Shown piece by piece: positions 43,445-54,623 of a stretch of 64,000 nt of DNA. The stretch covers positions 49,826,992 to 49,890,991 of the forward strand of contig OX031065.1 in NCBI GenBank assembly GCA_943736015.1. The letters run 5' to 3'. Both the position numbers and the translations under genes were made by a program. Position 1 is the first letter of the stretch, and the number at the start of each line of letters is the position of its first letter. Below the pieces are notes generated by a model that was not told the DNA's origin, made no database searches, and saw nothing but the letters and a program-made list of their open reading frames with translations. The stretch is from Tridacna crocea. Its lineage: Eukaryota; Mollusca; Bivalvia; Cardiida; Cardiidae.

Positions 43445-43672
43445 TTAACGCTTTCCCAAACAAGCCCTTGTCTTTACATGTCTGCAGTTCAAGTCTTTTG
43501 AAAACACTGTGGGAAAAGGAGAAATTGCTCATAACGAGCAATTTCTCCTTTTCCCACAGTGTTTTCTACCCATTTGGATAACTTTCTGCCATTTTTATTA
43601 AATTTGAAATTGTCGTCTGCAAACTCTTTGAGTTTGGAAGAGTCTAAAATTTGTTGTTTGGGAAAGGGTTAA
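43445..43672 (+). mobile_element. TTAA-HP MITE, subfamily B
   Basis: TTAA-CGCTTTCCCAAACAAGC to GTTTGGGAAAGGG-TTAA, near-perfect hairpin with AATTGCTCATAACGAGCAATT centre (43502-43568). A left-end fragment precedes it (43380-43440). Confidence 0.85.
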
Positions 43673-43717
43673 AACATTTTGCAGTAAAGGAGAAAATGCT
43701 TGTCCCTCAGAGCTCAA

Positions 43718-43889
43718 GATCTGAGGAAGTTATGATATTTTAAATCCATTATCTCTCTTTGAAACCACATTGGTACTCATTAGAATCGCCTCGTTGAGAT
43801 GAGTCTACCCACAACATAGGGTATGTGGGGAATAATTAATGTTTTTCATTTAGAAATCAAAATCACTACCTCTGGAGATCTGTTCCCTG
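43718..43889. mobile_element. Palindromic MITE F3, copy 3, damaged
   Basis: GAGCTCAAGATCTG..TACTCATTAGAATCGCCTC, then a shortened right arm (GAGTCTACCCACAACATAGGG) and CTCTGGAGATC. Confidence 0.55.
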
Positions 43890-44611
43890 AATGTTTTTCA
43901 ATAATGTTTTTCATTATCAAAACTTTGGATCATTTTTGGGTCATCAAAACTTTGGACCATTTCTAATAAAGGGGTGAGGTATCATCAGGTATTACTGGTA
44001 GTCCAAAAATCATTAGAAAACCTAATAATTTGTCCATCAAAAGAACAGTTACAGTATTTTGTCAAAAACATCATCCACGATGTGATACAGAGCCATATCC
44101 ACAATGACATGTTTGCTTGGTAACCCCAGTGGCATATCGGAAAACCCGTCCATCAAGAGTAAGATAAGCCATCTCCTTTGTGAAATACATTATTTCTGCT
44201 TTTTTCTGCCAGGATATAAAAAAAAAACATGAATGAAAAATAGAGAAAAAGAGTAATCATTGTTAATTAATTTAGTTCCTTTCTTCAGTCAGCGGTTTTG
44301 TCATTATTCATCTCTTCTTAAATTTCTATGAAAAAAAAATCCATTTTTAACCCTAAACAACAGTTAAGAATATATGAAACTATTACCTAACCATAAAGCT
44401 TTATATAGGAAAGGGTTATCCCCAAAAACAGAAAGAAAAAAGAAAACCTTCAGCAAAGTAGATTATATGTGCCACAAGCAATTGATTTTTACTGCAGCAG
44501 ATCTAAGAGAATGGAACCATACAAACTTCATTTATCTCTGGAATTGAATGGCATGAGAAAAGTGGTTGAACTAGACTTTTTGGGAGCCCAGATTAACCCT
44601 TAGGATGGTAA
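43890..44611. other. Intron DNA, nothing recognised
   Basis: Part of the giant KIAA0513 intron. AT-rich, with no structure beyond homopolymer runs. Confidence 0.4.
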
Positions 44612-44752
44612 GTGCGACTCAAAGACCTATTGCAGACAGCATAGATCAAGATCAGACCGCACAGAATGTGCAGTCAGATCTTAGATCTACTCTGTCTGCT
44701 CAGGAGATGTTATTCCCCAAAACATGACTTTGAAGTAGCAATATTAGGTTTT
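44612..44752. repeat. Hairpin family D, reverse copy
   Basis: AAGATCAGACCGCACAGAATGT.. and complement, then CTCTGTCTGCTCAGG and TGTTATTCCCCAAAACATGA, the inverse of the flank at 8468. Confidence 0.6.
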
Positions 44753-44989
44753 TACAATGGAAATGTAAACAGCAGGTAAGTGGTAGCAGTGGGTGTTTTT
44801 GCCGCTTGCCACTGGCTGCTAGAATGGTCCAAGGGACATTTAAATCCACCACTGCAAACTGCTGCAATCATTTTCTCAACAATGTTAAAAAAAAATTCAA
44901 GAGAGTTGGTTGATGATCATGTTTAGGTGATCACATTAGTATTTTCAATTTGAGCCCACCAAGTTTCTCTGAATAACGAAAGTTTTATC

Positions 44990-45275
44990 TTTTTTTCTGC
45001 TTGAAGGGTTGTGTCATGTTATGGCTCCAGTTTTCTGTCCGCCCAGTCCCATCAGATCGCCCACCCACCCGTCCATTTTGAATTTCTTGTGTGTGTAAGT
45101 CCTCCTAGATTTCATTGGAATAAGTTGAAACTTTCCACAATTAATCTCTATGATGTTCAGTTGTGCATGTGACTATTAAAACTTGAATATCTGCAGGCAT
45201 TCTAGATTTTATGCCATTTCACTGACAAGCCCTTCAGGCAAGTATGCACAGCTTTGCCAAGCTCTTGTTTAAATA
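44990..45275 (+). repeat. Remnant of a Helentron-like element
   Basis: Contains GTCCGCCCAGTCCCATC, CCGTCCATTTTG and an end of the type CAAGCTCTTGTTTA, with no minisatellite left. The assignment is weak. The following stretch to 46190 shows no recognised feature. Confidence 0.35.
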
Positions 45276-46190
45276 TTTCACTAGGCTGAGTGCAGCCTAC
45301 TTTTCACACCACTGAAAAGTATTTGAGATTAAATAAATTTAGACCATTTTTTGATTATTCCTTCTCCAACTAGATGGAGCACTTGGGCAAAATGCTTCCC
45401 TTGTATCCTATGATACACAAAGAATCTGTCTTCAAACTACTTATAGTGCTTCAACTAGGGTATGGAAAATGCTTTGTCTATGGCCACTCTGTAATATCAG
45501 AGGAACCTTCCATGGGTGATGTCTTCTCCTTTTTCCAGTAATGATATCATGATCACAATCTGCGAGAGTTGGCAGTAAGGGGTCTTTGATGGAAAAGAAA
45601 ACCCCTAATGCTACTGCATGTTAATAAACACACTCCAGTGAAAAAAAAAAGCTGCAGCTACCGACAAGTTTGAACACAAGAAAACTTTTTCTTAGGCATT
45701 CTTCTTCAGTGTTTGTATCCCTGAAGGTTATTTTGTGGAGGATTAGTAAATGGTAATTATGGGAAGAATAGTTTGTACATGAGGAAATTGGTGGAAGTGT
45801 TTTACTGTTAGTCTTATGACATATTATTCATTCATTCACTGACTCAAGTAACCATCAGTACTCTACTGAATTGCCCTGATTCATCATTGATTAACTATAT
45901 TTTGTTCTTATTCCCATATCAATAAGTTTTTACCATGTATCTTTGAAAAGGACAAATACGTGTTTTGCAAAGCTGTAAGAAAAATTACTGTTCTCATAGT
46001 TCACTGCTTTTGCAATCAGATTTAGCTCTAGATTTAATTTATACAGCGCGAAAATATAAACTGTGTTGCCCTCATTTATCAGAAAGAGGCCTATACATGC
46101 TTGAGGAGAAATGGTAAAGTGTGCCAGAGGTCTCTGAGGTCTTTATCCTCAATATTTTTGCTTTTATTGAACTATCTCGACTCTTTTACC

Positions 46191-46375
46191 ACAGAGCTGC
46201 AGAGAGAGAGGGGTTCATAGATTGAAAATATTTATTATACTCCACTAAACCCTATGTTATGGATACTCATTAGAATCGTCTCATCGAGACGATTCTAATG
46301 AGTACCCACAACATAGGGTTTGGAAGAGTAGTAATGAATTTAGAATACCATCACTCCCTCCTTTCTGGAGCTCTG
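46191..46375. mobile_element. Palindromic MITE F3, copy 4
   Basis: Perfect-looking core ATGTTATGGATACTCATTAG..GTCTCATCGAGACGATTC around 46285, inverted ends GAGCTGCAGAGAGAGAGGGG and CACTCCCTCCTTTCTGGAGC. Confidence 0.75.
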
Positions 46376-46599
46376 GCTTTTATTAGGAGGAATATGGTAT
46401 TATATTGGTACATTTAAAGGTAGATTGCTCAACCCTGTGCACTGGAACTAGCATTAAATAGTGGAAAATGTAGAAAAAAATCAACACAATCTGTCTCTTG
46501 GCAGCATCGTTTTGGTTTTATGTTTAATGGCACTAGGTTACAGACTCTGAGTCTGAGAGCATCCACCACATCACAGTTTATGAGGCTTTAATTCTCTAC

Positions 46600-46745
46600 G
46601 CCTTTCCTTCACAACAAAGTTTTAGATCTATCCCAATGGACAGCATTGGTGCTGCCCCAGGACAAAATAAATGTGATATTCAAAAATTAATCCATTTTCC
46701 CACAATGTTTGCAAAAGCCATCTTCCTCAGGGACTGAAAATAGGG
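46600..46745 (-). mobile_element. TTAA-HP MITE, decayed
   Basis: Body words CACAACAAAGTTTTAGATC, GACAAAATAAATGTGA and the right hairpin arm TTTTCCCACAATGTTTGC remain. The left hairpin arm is gone. Confidence 0.5.
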
Positions 46746-46777
46746 TATATATGCCAGCCAGTGGCAAGCAATCTATA

Positions 46778-47008
46778 TTATCCCATTACCACACAATCCC
46801 TACTTTTGACGCCCCTGAGAAAGAGGCCTGTTGAAAACATAGTGGGAAAAGGAGAAAATGCTGGTAACCAGCATTTTCTCCTTTTCCCACATTATGTTTT
46901 CTACCCTTCGCAAAACAAATTTCAAATATTCAGTCACTTCTATTCTGTCGTCTGCAAATGCTTTCGATTTGGACAAACATAAAATTTTGTCGTTTGGTAA
47001 TGAGTTAT
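46778..47008 (+). mobile_element. TTAA-HP MITE with TTAT duplication
   Basis: TTAT-CCCATTACCACACAATCCC to GGTAATGAG-TTAT, hairpin 46837-46903. The flanking tetranucleotide is TTAT on both sides instead of TTAA. Confidence 0.87.
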
Positions 47009-47027
47009 GGTGTTTAGAGCTATTTTT

Positions 47028-48692
47028 AGCTCCACTGGCCGAAGGCCAGCGGGCTAATGTCATGGCCCGTTGTCCGTCGTCCGTCCGTCCGTCCGTGCGT
47101 TAACTTTTTCTTTAAACATCTTCTTCTCTGAAACTACCCATCCAATTTTGATGAAACTTCACAGAAATGATCCTGTCATGGTCCTCTTCAGAATTTCTTG
47201 AAAGAATTTAATTCCTTCAAAAACTCTGGTTGCCATGGCAACAAAACTGAAAAATTTTAAAAATCTTTGAAAATCTTCTTGTCTGAAACCGTAAAGCCTA
47301 GGGCTACCAAATTTTGCATGTAGCTTTATCTAGTGAACCTCTACCAAGTTTCTTCAAATTATAGCCCTGGGGTCAAAATTGGCCCCGCCCTGGGGGTCAC
47401 AAGTTTTACATGGGCTTATTTAGAGAGAACTTTAAAATTCCTCTTCTACCTAGGCATAGGACCTAGGGCTACCAAATTTGGCATGTAGTTTTATCTAGTG
47501 GACCTCTACCAACAGTGTCCAAATTATAGCCCTGGGGTCAAAATTGGCCCCGCCCCGGGGGTAACAAGTTTTACATGGGCTTATATAGGGAGAACTTTAA
47601 AATTCTTCTTCCACCTAGCCATAGGGCCTAGGACTACCAAATTTGGCATGTAGCTTTATCTAGTGGACCTCTACCAAGGGTGTCCAAATTATAGCCCTGG
47701 GGTCAAATTTGGCCCCGCCCCGGGGGGTAACGAATTTTACATGGGCTTATATATGGAAACTTTAATAATCTACTTGTACCTAGCTGTAAGGGCTAGGGCT
47801 ATCAAATTTTGCATGTAACTTCATCTAGGGGGTCTCTATCAAAGGGTGCCCAAATTATAGCCCCGGGGTCAAATTTAGCCCCGTCACAGGGGGTCACAAG
47901 TTTTACATGGGCTTATATAGGAAACTTTGATAATCTACTCGTACATAGCCATAAGGCCTAGGGCTACCACATTTTGCGTGTAGCTTTATCTTATGGGCCT
48001 CTACCAAGAGGGTCCAAATTTTAACTTTGGGGGTCAAGTTTGACCCCACCCCAGGGGTCACAAGTTTTACATTGGCTTTTACAGTGACAACTTGATAAAC
48101 CTGTCTCATGGGTCACATATTTTAGAGGGCCTTTTATTGAGCAAACTTGTTTTACAGGGCTTTTTATTGGGCAAGATTAAAAAATCTTCTTATTTATAAA
48201 CACACATTCTAGTTTCATATTGTAGGTCTGGGGTCAAAATTGCCTCCATTCAGGGATCACAAGTTTAACATGGGCTTCAAAATATAGTCACTTCAATATA
48301 AACATTAATCAAGGGAAATAACTCTTTTTATGAAAGATAAAGTTTGGTACTATTTACTTCCCTTGATTATCAAACTGCTTTGATACATGATTGGTGCTAG
48401 ACATTAAGTTTTTTGATAGAAAATATTCTGTTTTCAAGGAGTGTGATTCATTTGGATGCTAATAGTTATGCTCACATGAGGTGAATAATAAATTCAGAGT
48501 AAGGATTCTATCATTCAGCTTATTTTTCCAAGGATTTTACCTTTCATGCCAATGAATTAATCTACTTGTATTGCCTGACAGTGTTCACTGTTTTTGAAGG
48601 CCCTCTTTTTCATGGTCATGAACACTTCAATTTGTGTGGTAAAGGGTTAAAAAGCCAGTGGAGCGATACAGGGCCATCATGGCCCTCTTGTT
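47028..48692 (+). mobile_element. Helentron-like element with about 165-base repeats
   Basis: Starts AGCTCCACTGGCCGAAGGCC after a T run, then GTCCGTCCGTCCGTCC. Five or so units with GGGCTACCAAATTT and TAGCCCTGGGGTC recur near 47300, 47470, 47633, 47797 and 47962. It ends in a hairpin GGGCCATCATGGCCC followed by CTCTTGTT. No target duplication. A TTAA-HP remnant is inside near 48600-48650. Confidence 0.7.
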
Positions 48693-48704
48693 AACTTATT
48701 TTAG

Positions 48705-48828
48705 CCTTTTTGTAGTGGCAAAAACACCTATCCATGCTTTCCTGCACTGTTTCTGTAACCAACATGTAGTACTATAATTTTTTCCAACCCACTGTCTGCT
48801 TTCCCACATAACCATCATCGAAACAATA
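48705..48828 (-). mobile_element. SINE body fragment, reverse
   Basis: ACACCTATCCATGCTTTCC and CACTGTCTGCTTTCCCACATAA are complements of the body of the SINE at 2177. It runs up to the next MITE. Confidence 0.55.
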
Positions 48829-49057
48829 ATAATTCTTTACCAAACGACAAAATTTTAGACTGGTCCAAATTGAAAGCAGTTGCAGACGACAAAATAAATG
48901 TTGTTAAAATGCTGATTTCTTTTTTTCAATGGGTAGAAAACATTGTGGGAAAAGGAGAAAATGCTGGTTACCAGCATTTTCTCCTTTTCCAACAATGTTT
49001 TCCAAGATTTTCTTTCCCAGGGTCGTTAAAAGTCGGGATTGTGTGGTAAAGAGATAA
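48829..49057 (-). mobile_element. TTAA-HP MITE with ATAA duplication
   Basis: ATAA-TTCTTTACCAAACGAC to GGTAAAGAG-ATAA, hairpin 48940-49005. ATAA replaces TTAA on both sides. Confidence 0.85.
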
Positions 49058-49113
49058 GCTGTAAGAGGGGAATGAATTCAATCACAATGACACAATGATT
49101 ACAATGATCATCA

Positions 49114-49325
49114 AGGCCCGTATTCACCAACGGTTCCATTCTTAAGAAAGTTCTTTGTACGTCTTATTCTCCAGAATTTTCCACATTAATTTTGTAAGTA
49201 ACACAACTTCTGATTGGCTAAACCATCCAGTTTAGCCAATCAGAAGTTGTGTTTCTTACAAATTTGGAAAACCTTGGAGAATAAGACTAAGAATATTCTC
49301 AAGAATGGTTGGTGAATACGGGCCC
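49114..49325. mobile_element. Foldback MITE F2, complete
   Basis: GGCCCGTATTCACCAACGG..CTGATTGGCTAAACC at left and the complement ending GGTGAATACGGGCCC at right, pairing over almost the whole 212 bases. Confidence 0.8.
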
Positions 49326-49433
49326 AGCTCTCTGAAGGCAATTCAGCATACTTGGGATATAAATAAGTCCTGAAGGCTACATACAGACTGGGCTCCTGGG
49401 CTTGGCCCATTTCCATACAAACAGGATTTCTTA

Positions 49434-49627
49434 TCAGAGCTCTAGATAAGAGGGAGTGATCATTTTCAAAATCCATTTTTTCTTTTTGAAACCCTATGTT
49501 GTGGGTACTAATTAGAATTGTCTCAATGAGATGATGCAAATGAGTACCCACAACATAGGGTTTAGTTGAAAATAATAAATATTTTCAATTTTGAAATCAA
49601 AATCACTCCCTCTGTCTGGAGCTCAGT
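49434..49627. mobile_element. Palindromic MITE F3, copy 5
   Basis: GAGCTCTAGATAAGAGGGAG.. and ..CTCCCTCTGTCTGGAGCTC inverted ends, with a slightly decayed core palindrome 49492-49563. Confidence 0.75.
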
Positions 49628-50108
49628 TCTATGACTTGCCTACCCTAGTGTAGCTTTTGAAAACTTGGAGAATAAGAATCAATAAATTATTGCTTTTTGA
49701 GAATGTTGTCGAGGTATATGGCATGTGTGCATATATCTAGGTCTTCTGGAAAATTTTAAAGTGACATAAATGCATTATAAAGTCTTGTTAACAACTTTGA
49801 CATCATCAAATAACTAGGAAGTATGTTTTTCAAGAAGGATAGGCTGAGGCTCTATGAAAATATACTGCTGAACTAAAGTTAAGGGCCAAAAGAAGAATCA
49901 TCTCTCATAACCCAAAACATAAAAGCAACACCTTCAAGACTTGAAATGTTTTAATATGACATGTAACCTTTCAATTCATGCAAACAAAATCACTAACAAA
50001 GAAATTTTATTTCCGCAGCATGCATCTGAGGTACCCCACCGCCTTTAGTTCAGCAGTATATCTACAGCATTAATTTTGAGAAATAAAAAACTATCAGGAG
50101 GAGGAGAA

Positions 50109-50629
50109 CATCTTCACAAGCCAAGGGTTACGATCCACAACGTTCTCTACCCTTGGCGGATTGAACTTGATTTCAACAATCACCCGATACGCATTTTAAT
50201 TGGTTGCAGATGGCTCTAACTGCATCAAATCAAATCCCTCGTAGCATTTCATCTTTGATAAGAATAGAACAGGGTCATGATAAAGATAGAAGGTAAACAT
50301 AAATACCTCCTTGGATGTGTGCAGGATCTGTAATGATTTATTACAGAAAAAAACATAGACAAACAATACTTACATAAAGTTTCAATATGACCAATCAATT
50401 ATCAGATGTTTTAGGCTATATCCCAGCACTTGACCATGGAATGTCGAAGGACGTTTATGGTTATTGCTTCATGTTGAACTATTGTATTCGTAATTGGTTT
50501 GTAGAAAGACATTTCATTGGCTATAAGAAATATGATGTAAAGGGAGATAATAAGCAGCATCCAATGGGGGCATGTCGATCTGCCAAGGTAAGATCCATGT
50601 GGTGATTGTAACCTTGGCTCACGAAGATG
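50109..50629. mobile_element. 9-base-TSD (Mutator-like) MITE, copy A
   Basis: CATCTTCACAAGCCAAGG at left and CCTTGGCTCACGAAGATG at right, flanked by GGAGGAGAA (50100-50108) and GGAGGAGTG (50630-50638), seven of nine matching. A longer variant (521 bases) with both ends of the left type. Confidence 0.72.
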
Positions 50630-50649
50630 GGAGGAGTGGTGATGTTCCC

Positions 50650-51007
50650 ATCCTCGGATACCCCAGGGTCTCCCTATTTGCTACGCTACATCGACCCTGG
50701 GACAATTGACTAATAAAACTTTGAATCAGCCGCCGAAAATCGATACTAAACGTCATACCGTACAGTACACTCGCCCATCACAAAATGATGATAGAACCAA
50801 TGAAAAGCCAGCATTCGGCCAGCGGTAAAGCGAGCCGCCGAAAATCGATACGAAACGTCATAGCGTACAGTACACTTGCCCATCACAAAATGATGATGGA
50901 ACCAATGAAAAGCCAGCATTCGGCCAGCGGTAAAGCGAAGGAAATTCAACTAATTGTCCCAGGGGTCGATGTAGCGTAGCAAATAGGGAACCCCGGGTAT
51001 CCGAGGA
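50650..51007. mobile_element. T1 transposon, copy 2 with 105-base internal duplication
   Basis: Inverted ends ATCCTCGGATACCCC and GGGTATCCGAGGA as in 36758, in the opposite orientation. The middle, starting GCCGCCGAAAATCGATAC, is present twice in tandem (50729-50833 and 50834-50938). Confidence 0.85.
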
Positions 51008-51323
51008 CGTGAATTGTTCCAATACTGTGCATATTCCTATTTTGCTCCACATGATCCTGCTTGCCACAAGCAACTCCTGGTTTTACCTCCAAATATTTTC
51101 CTTAAAGAATTATTTTCTGCAATTTTATCAAATATTTATCCCATATTCAGCTTGACCACGGCATACTGGCACCACAGAGATTATAAGCAAGTCAATGGAA
51201 GTAAGTGCATAGAGGAAATAGGTCTGATTATACAGATAGGCTCTGTCACTTTTTATTATGCAGACAGATTTTTCCCTGAAGGGTATTTTTGCAATTTCCA
51301 TAAACTTGTGAATCTAACCTCTA

Positions 51324-51972
51324 TTAACCCTTTACAAAGTAATTCTGAGTTTTAACAACCGTGATGAAAAGGAATTTAGAAAACACTGTGGGAAAAGGAG
51401 AAAATGCTGGTAACCAGCATTTTCTCCTTTTACCACAATGTTTCCTGTTGATAATTTACAGACAAGAATAATTATTTGAGTCACATTAAAATTGTTGTTT
51501 ATTTGTGCTTTCAAACTGGCATCTTCGCGAGCCAATGTTACGATCACTATGTGGATCTTATCTTTGCTGATTGAGCCCGATTTCGAGATTTCTGCGATGC
51601 GCCCTCTATTGGATGCTGGTTATTACGCCCCTTCACATCATATATCTGAAAGCCAATGAAGTATCGTTTTACTACCGCTTACAAATACAATTATTCAATA
51701 TGAAGCCGTAAACAGACATCCACGTGGGTTTCCATGTTTACCTTCTATTCGAACGGTCGCGACCTTATTCTGTTTTTATCAAAGATGAAATACTACGACC
51801 GATTTCATTCTTTGCAGCTAGAGCTGGCTGCATCCAATGAAAAAGAGTATCGGGGGAATGTAAAAATCAAGCTCGATCTGCCAAGGGTAGAGTAGCATAG
51901 TAAATCGTCAGCCTTGGCTTGATAAGATGTCAAACTGGCTGACTCTGATTTTTTGTCATTTGGTCAAAAGTC
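51324..51972 (+). mobile_element. TTAA-HP MITE interrupted by a 9-base-TSD MITE
   Basis: TTAA-CCCTTTACAAAGTAATTC start, hairpin 51383-51445, body to GCTTTCAAACTGG, then a 410-base insertion, then a decayed right end (TTTTGTCATTTGGTC). Confidence 0.7.
51520..51929. mobile_element. 9-base-TSD (Mutator-like) MITE, copy B
   Basis: CATCTTCGCGAGCCAA at left and TTGGCTTGATAAGATG at right. Perfect 9-base duplication TCAAACTGG (51511-51519 and 51930-51938). It lies inside a TTAA-HP copy. No coding sequence. Confidence 0.88.
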
Positions 51973-52196
51973 AGAGCCATCCCCTTCATTACCTTTAGCC
52001 AGGCAACAGAGAATATTTAGTAATTTAGAATACTGGTAATACATCTGGGATCTGAAATTTAAACCAGAGTTTGGCCAAGCTTTGATTCACGATAAATGAT
52101 AATCACTACAAAAGGGTTATTAGATTCATCTCCTACCATGGCATATTCTTTCAACCATTTTATTGTTGCAAAGAAGCCAGTTGCTTGAGAAGTAGG

Positions 52197-52426
52197 TTAA
52201 CCCATTACCACACAATCCCTAACTTTTGATGCCCCTGAGAAAGAAGCCTTTAGAAAACATTGTGGGAAAAGGAGAAAATGCTGGTAACCAGCATTTTCTC
52301 CTTTTCCCACAGTGTTTTCTACCCTTCACGAAACAAATTTTAAATTTTCAGTCACTTTTATTTTGTCGTCTGCCAATGCTTTCGATTTGGACAAACCTAA
52401 AATTTTTGTCGTTTGGTAATGAGTTA
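52197..52426 (+). mobile_element. TTAA-HP MITE, ATTACC subfamily
   Basis: TTAA-CCCATTACCACACAATCCC to GGTAATGAG-TTAA, hairpin 52252-52320. The body contains CAAATTTTAAATTTTC, a potential TTAA target. Confidence 0.87.
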
Positions 52427-52497
52427 AGAAACTCATAGAATTTGATTAGATGCACAAGCTGCAAAAGTATATATTAACTGGTGGTAGAAATTACATA

Positions 52498-53030
52498 ATC
52501 TTACGAACGAAGTCCGTAACAAAGAAACAAATGAATAAATGCATGGCAGAAATAAGGATCGGAGCGGGATTCGAACTCCGAACTCCCGGACGCAAAGCCA
52601 ATACCCTAACCACTGAGCCAAAGAGATATCTCCCTGACGCAGTAGCCAGGTATTGTATTTAAATCGGGAGTATATGCCATGCAGGAAGGAGTGGTCTCCC
52701 GTAACACACCCACTCTTAAAGTCATCATTTATTGATGACTCAAAGCCTTATTAGGCAGGAAGTCCGATTTTGGACAACAAATGGGATTAATGGCTCAATG
52801 GCCAATCCCGGACGAGCCCCCATCTTACGAACGAAGTCCGTAACAAAGAAACAAATGAATAAATGCATGGCAGAAATAAGGATCGGAGCGGGATTCGAAC
52901 TCCGAACTCCCGGACGCAAAGCCAATACCCTAACCACTGAGCCAAAGAGATATCTCCCTGACGCAGTAGCCAGGTATTGTATTTAAATCGGGAGTATATG
53001 CCATGCAGGAAGGAGTGGTCTCCCGTAACA
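52498..53030 (-). mobile_element. Tandemly duplicated tRNA-like SINE (two identical 209-base copies)
   Basis: 52498-52706 and 52822-53030 appear identical. On the minus strand each has box A-like TGGCTCAGTGGTTAGGGTA and box B-like GAGTTCGAATCCC. The acceptor stem does not pair, so these are not tRNA genes. A unique 115-base spacer separates them. Confidence 0.8.
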
Positions 53031-53297
53031 ATAAAAACACTAAACAAGCAAATCTTTCGAAAACCATATTACGAAAGACATGTTGGGTCCCTAGATGGGT
53101 TGAATTACTGCGACTCACACAAGGGACATGTTTGAATCCCAAGATGTGTTAGAACAGGGCCATTAGTAAGATAGCAGAAGACTATTAATTACATGAATTG
53201 CATCAATTATGAGTATCCCAAGGTTTGTCAGAACATTACCATTTATATGCAAGACATGACAATATTGATGCTGGAGAAAACTGTCAATTGAATATTA

Positions 53298-53521
53298 CGA
53301 TAATGCTACAATGCTGACTTTTGATGCTCCTGGAAAAGGAGCCTTTTGAAAACATTGTGGGAAAAAGAGAAAATAATGGTAACCAGCATCTTCTCCTTTT
53401 CCAAAAATGTTTTCTATCCTATCAAAGAAAATTTGCACCATTTGAGCCACATTGAAATTGTCGTCTGCAAATGCTTTCAATTTGGACAAAGCTAAAATTT
53501 TGTCTTCTGGTAAAGGGTTAA
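53298..53521 (+). mobile_element. TTAA-HP MITE
   Basis: Left end weak (GCTACAATGCTGAC), hairpin 53348-53412 with some mismatches, right end TCTGGTAAAGGG-TTAA. A run of 14 G follows nearby (about 53595). Confidence 0.65.
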
Positions 53522-53777
53522 GGCTTTGGCTAGTGAAACATTTATATTTGACCCATTAGACAATGATAATCAAAATTTTACCTTGGAGGGAAAGGGGGGG
53601 GGGGGGAACTAGGAACTCCCACAAAATTTAAGAAAGTGTAGATCTGATCTAAGAACAGCTATTTAGATCCATTTGACAAGTTACTGCATGGTTTGTGAAG
53701 TATTGACAGACTGATTTACATAGAAAAAGCACCCAAGGCAGTAATTTGTGCTCCTTATCGTTAAATTTAAATCGTTA

Positions 53778-54163
53778 AGTTTAAATCGTTATCGAATGAC
53801 AAGGTTTTAGCCTAGTCCAAACTGAAAATATATGGAAAACATTTTCCCACAATGTTTTCTGCCCTTCCCAATACAGATTTCAATTTTCAAATCACACTTA
53901 CTCTTGTTGTCTGCAAATGCTTCCAATTTGGACAGGTCTAAAATTTTGTCATTTGTTAAAATCCTTTACTCCATAGATACTCATTTCTACGCATTGCTTG
54001 CATGAGCCTTTTGAAAACATTGACGAGCAATTTCACCTTTTGTCACAATGTTTTCTATGCTATCAAAAGGTGTCATATACATATAAGAAACTGCTTCATC
54101 CTTGCTGTTATTTAGAGTCAATTAGAGATACCATAGAAATGCCTTATGGGGTAAAGGGTAAAA
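53778..54163. mobile_element. Damaged TTAA-HP copies, the second of subfamily C
   Basis: 53778-53960 lost its hairpin. 53955-54163 matches the C copy at 30440 in reverse (GATACCATAGAAAT, GGTGTCATATACATATAAGAA), with the left hairpin arm mostly deleted. Confidence 0.6.
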
Positions 54164-54167
54164 GCGT

Positions 54168-54393
54168 TAACTCTTCTCCAAAATCATACTAAGATATGTC
54201 CAGATTGAAAGCATTAGCAGAGTACCAAATATCATACTCAAATGATGGGATTCATCCATATGTGGCTTCAGAATACATAGTGCTAAAAATAGAAAATGCT
54301 GGTTACAAGTATCTTCTACTTTTCCTGCAATGTTTTGAAAAGCTTTCATCTTCAGGGTCATCAAAACTTGTGCTAACTGGGTGAAAGGTTTTA
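54168..54393 (-). mobile_element. TTAA-HP MITE, decayed
   Basis: TTAA-CTCTTCTCCAAAATC start, hairpin remnant 54290-54345, end near TGGGTGAAAGG. Confidence 0.55.
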
Positions 54394-54623
54394 GGAAGCA
54401 CTTCAATTAATTTCCAGCTGCTCTATCCTGAAAACCATTATAAAATTGATAGCCACTGCATGTTCTAAGAATCGATTTTCAATTATTTGAACATAAGGAT
54501 ACCAAAAGAGGAAAATTGAAAGTTTCAGGAATTGGAATTAGCTAAATTTGAGCTAAATTAGAAATTTCAAGACTCTTTTGGCCAGACTGTTGCACAAGTC
54601 ATAGGTATTTGTTGACAAGACGA

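Noticed and set aside
50387-50605. 73-codon open frame
   Set aside because: It lies inside a 9-base-TSD MITE, and much of it is the inverse of that MITE's left half.
52540-52640. Possible minus-strand tRNA (also at 52864-52964)
   Set aside because: Box A and box B are good but the acceptor stem lacks complementarity and the unit is a duplicated SINE.
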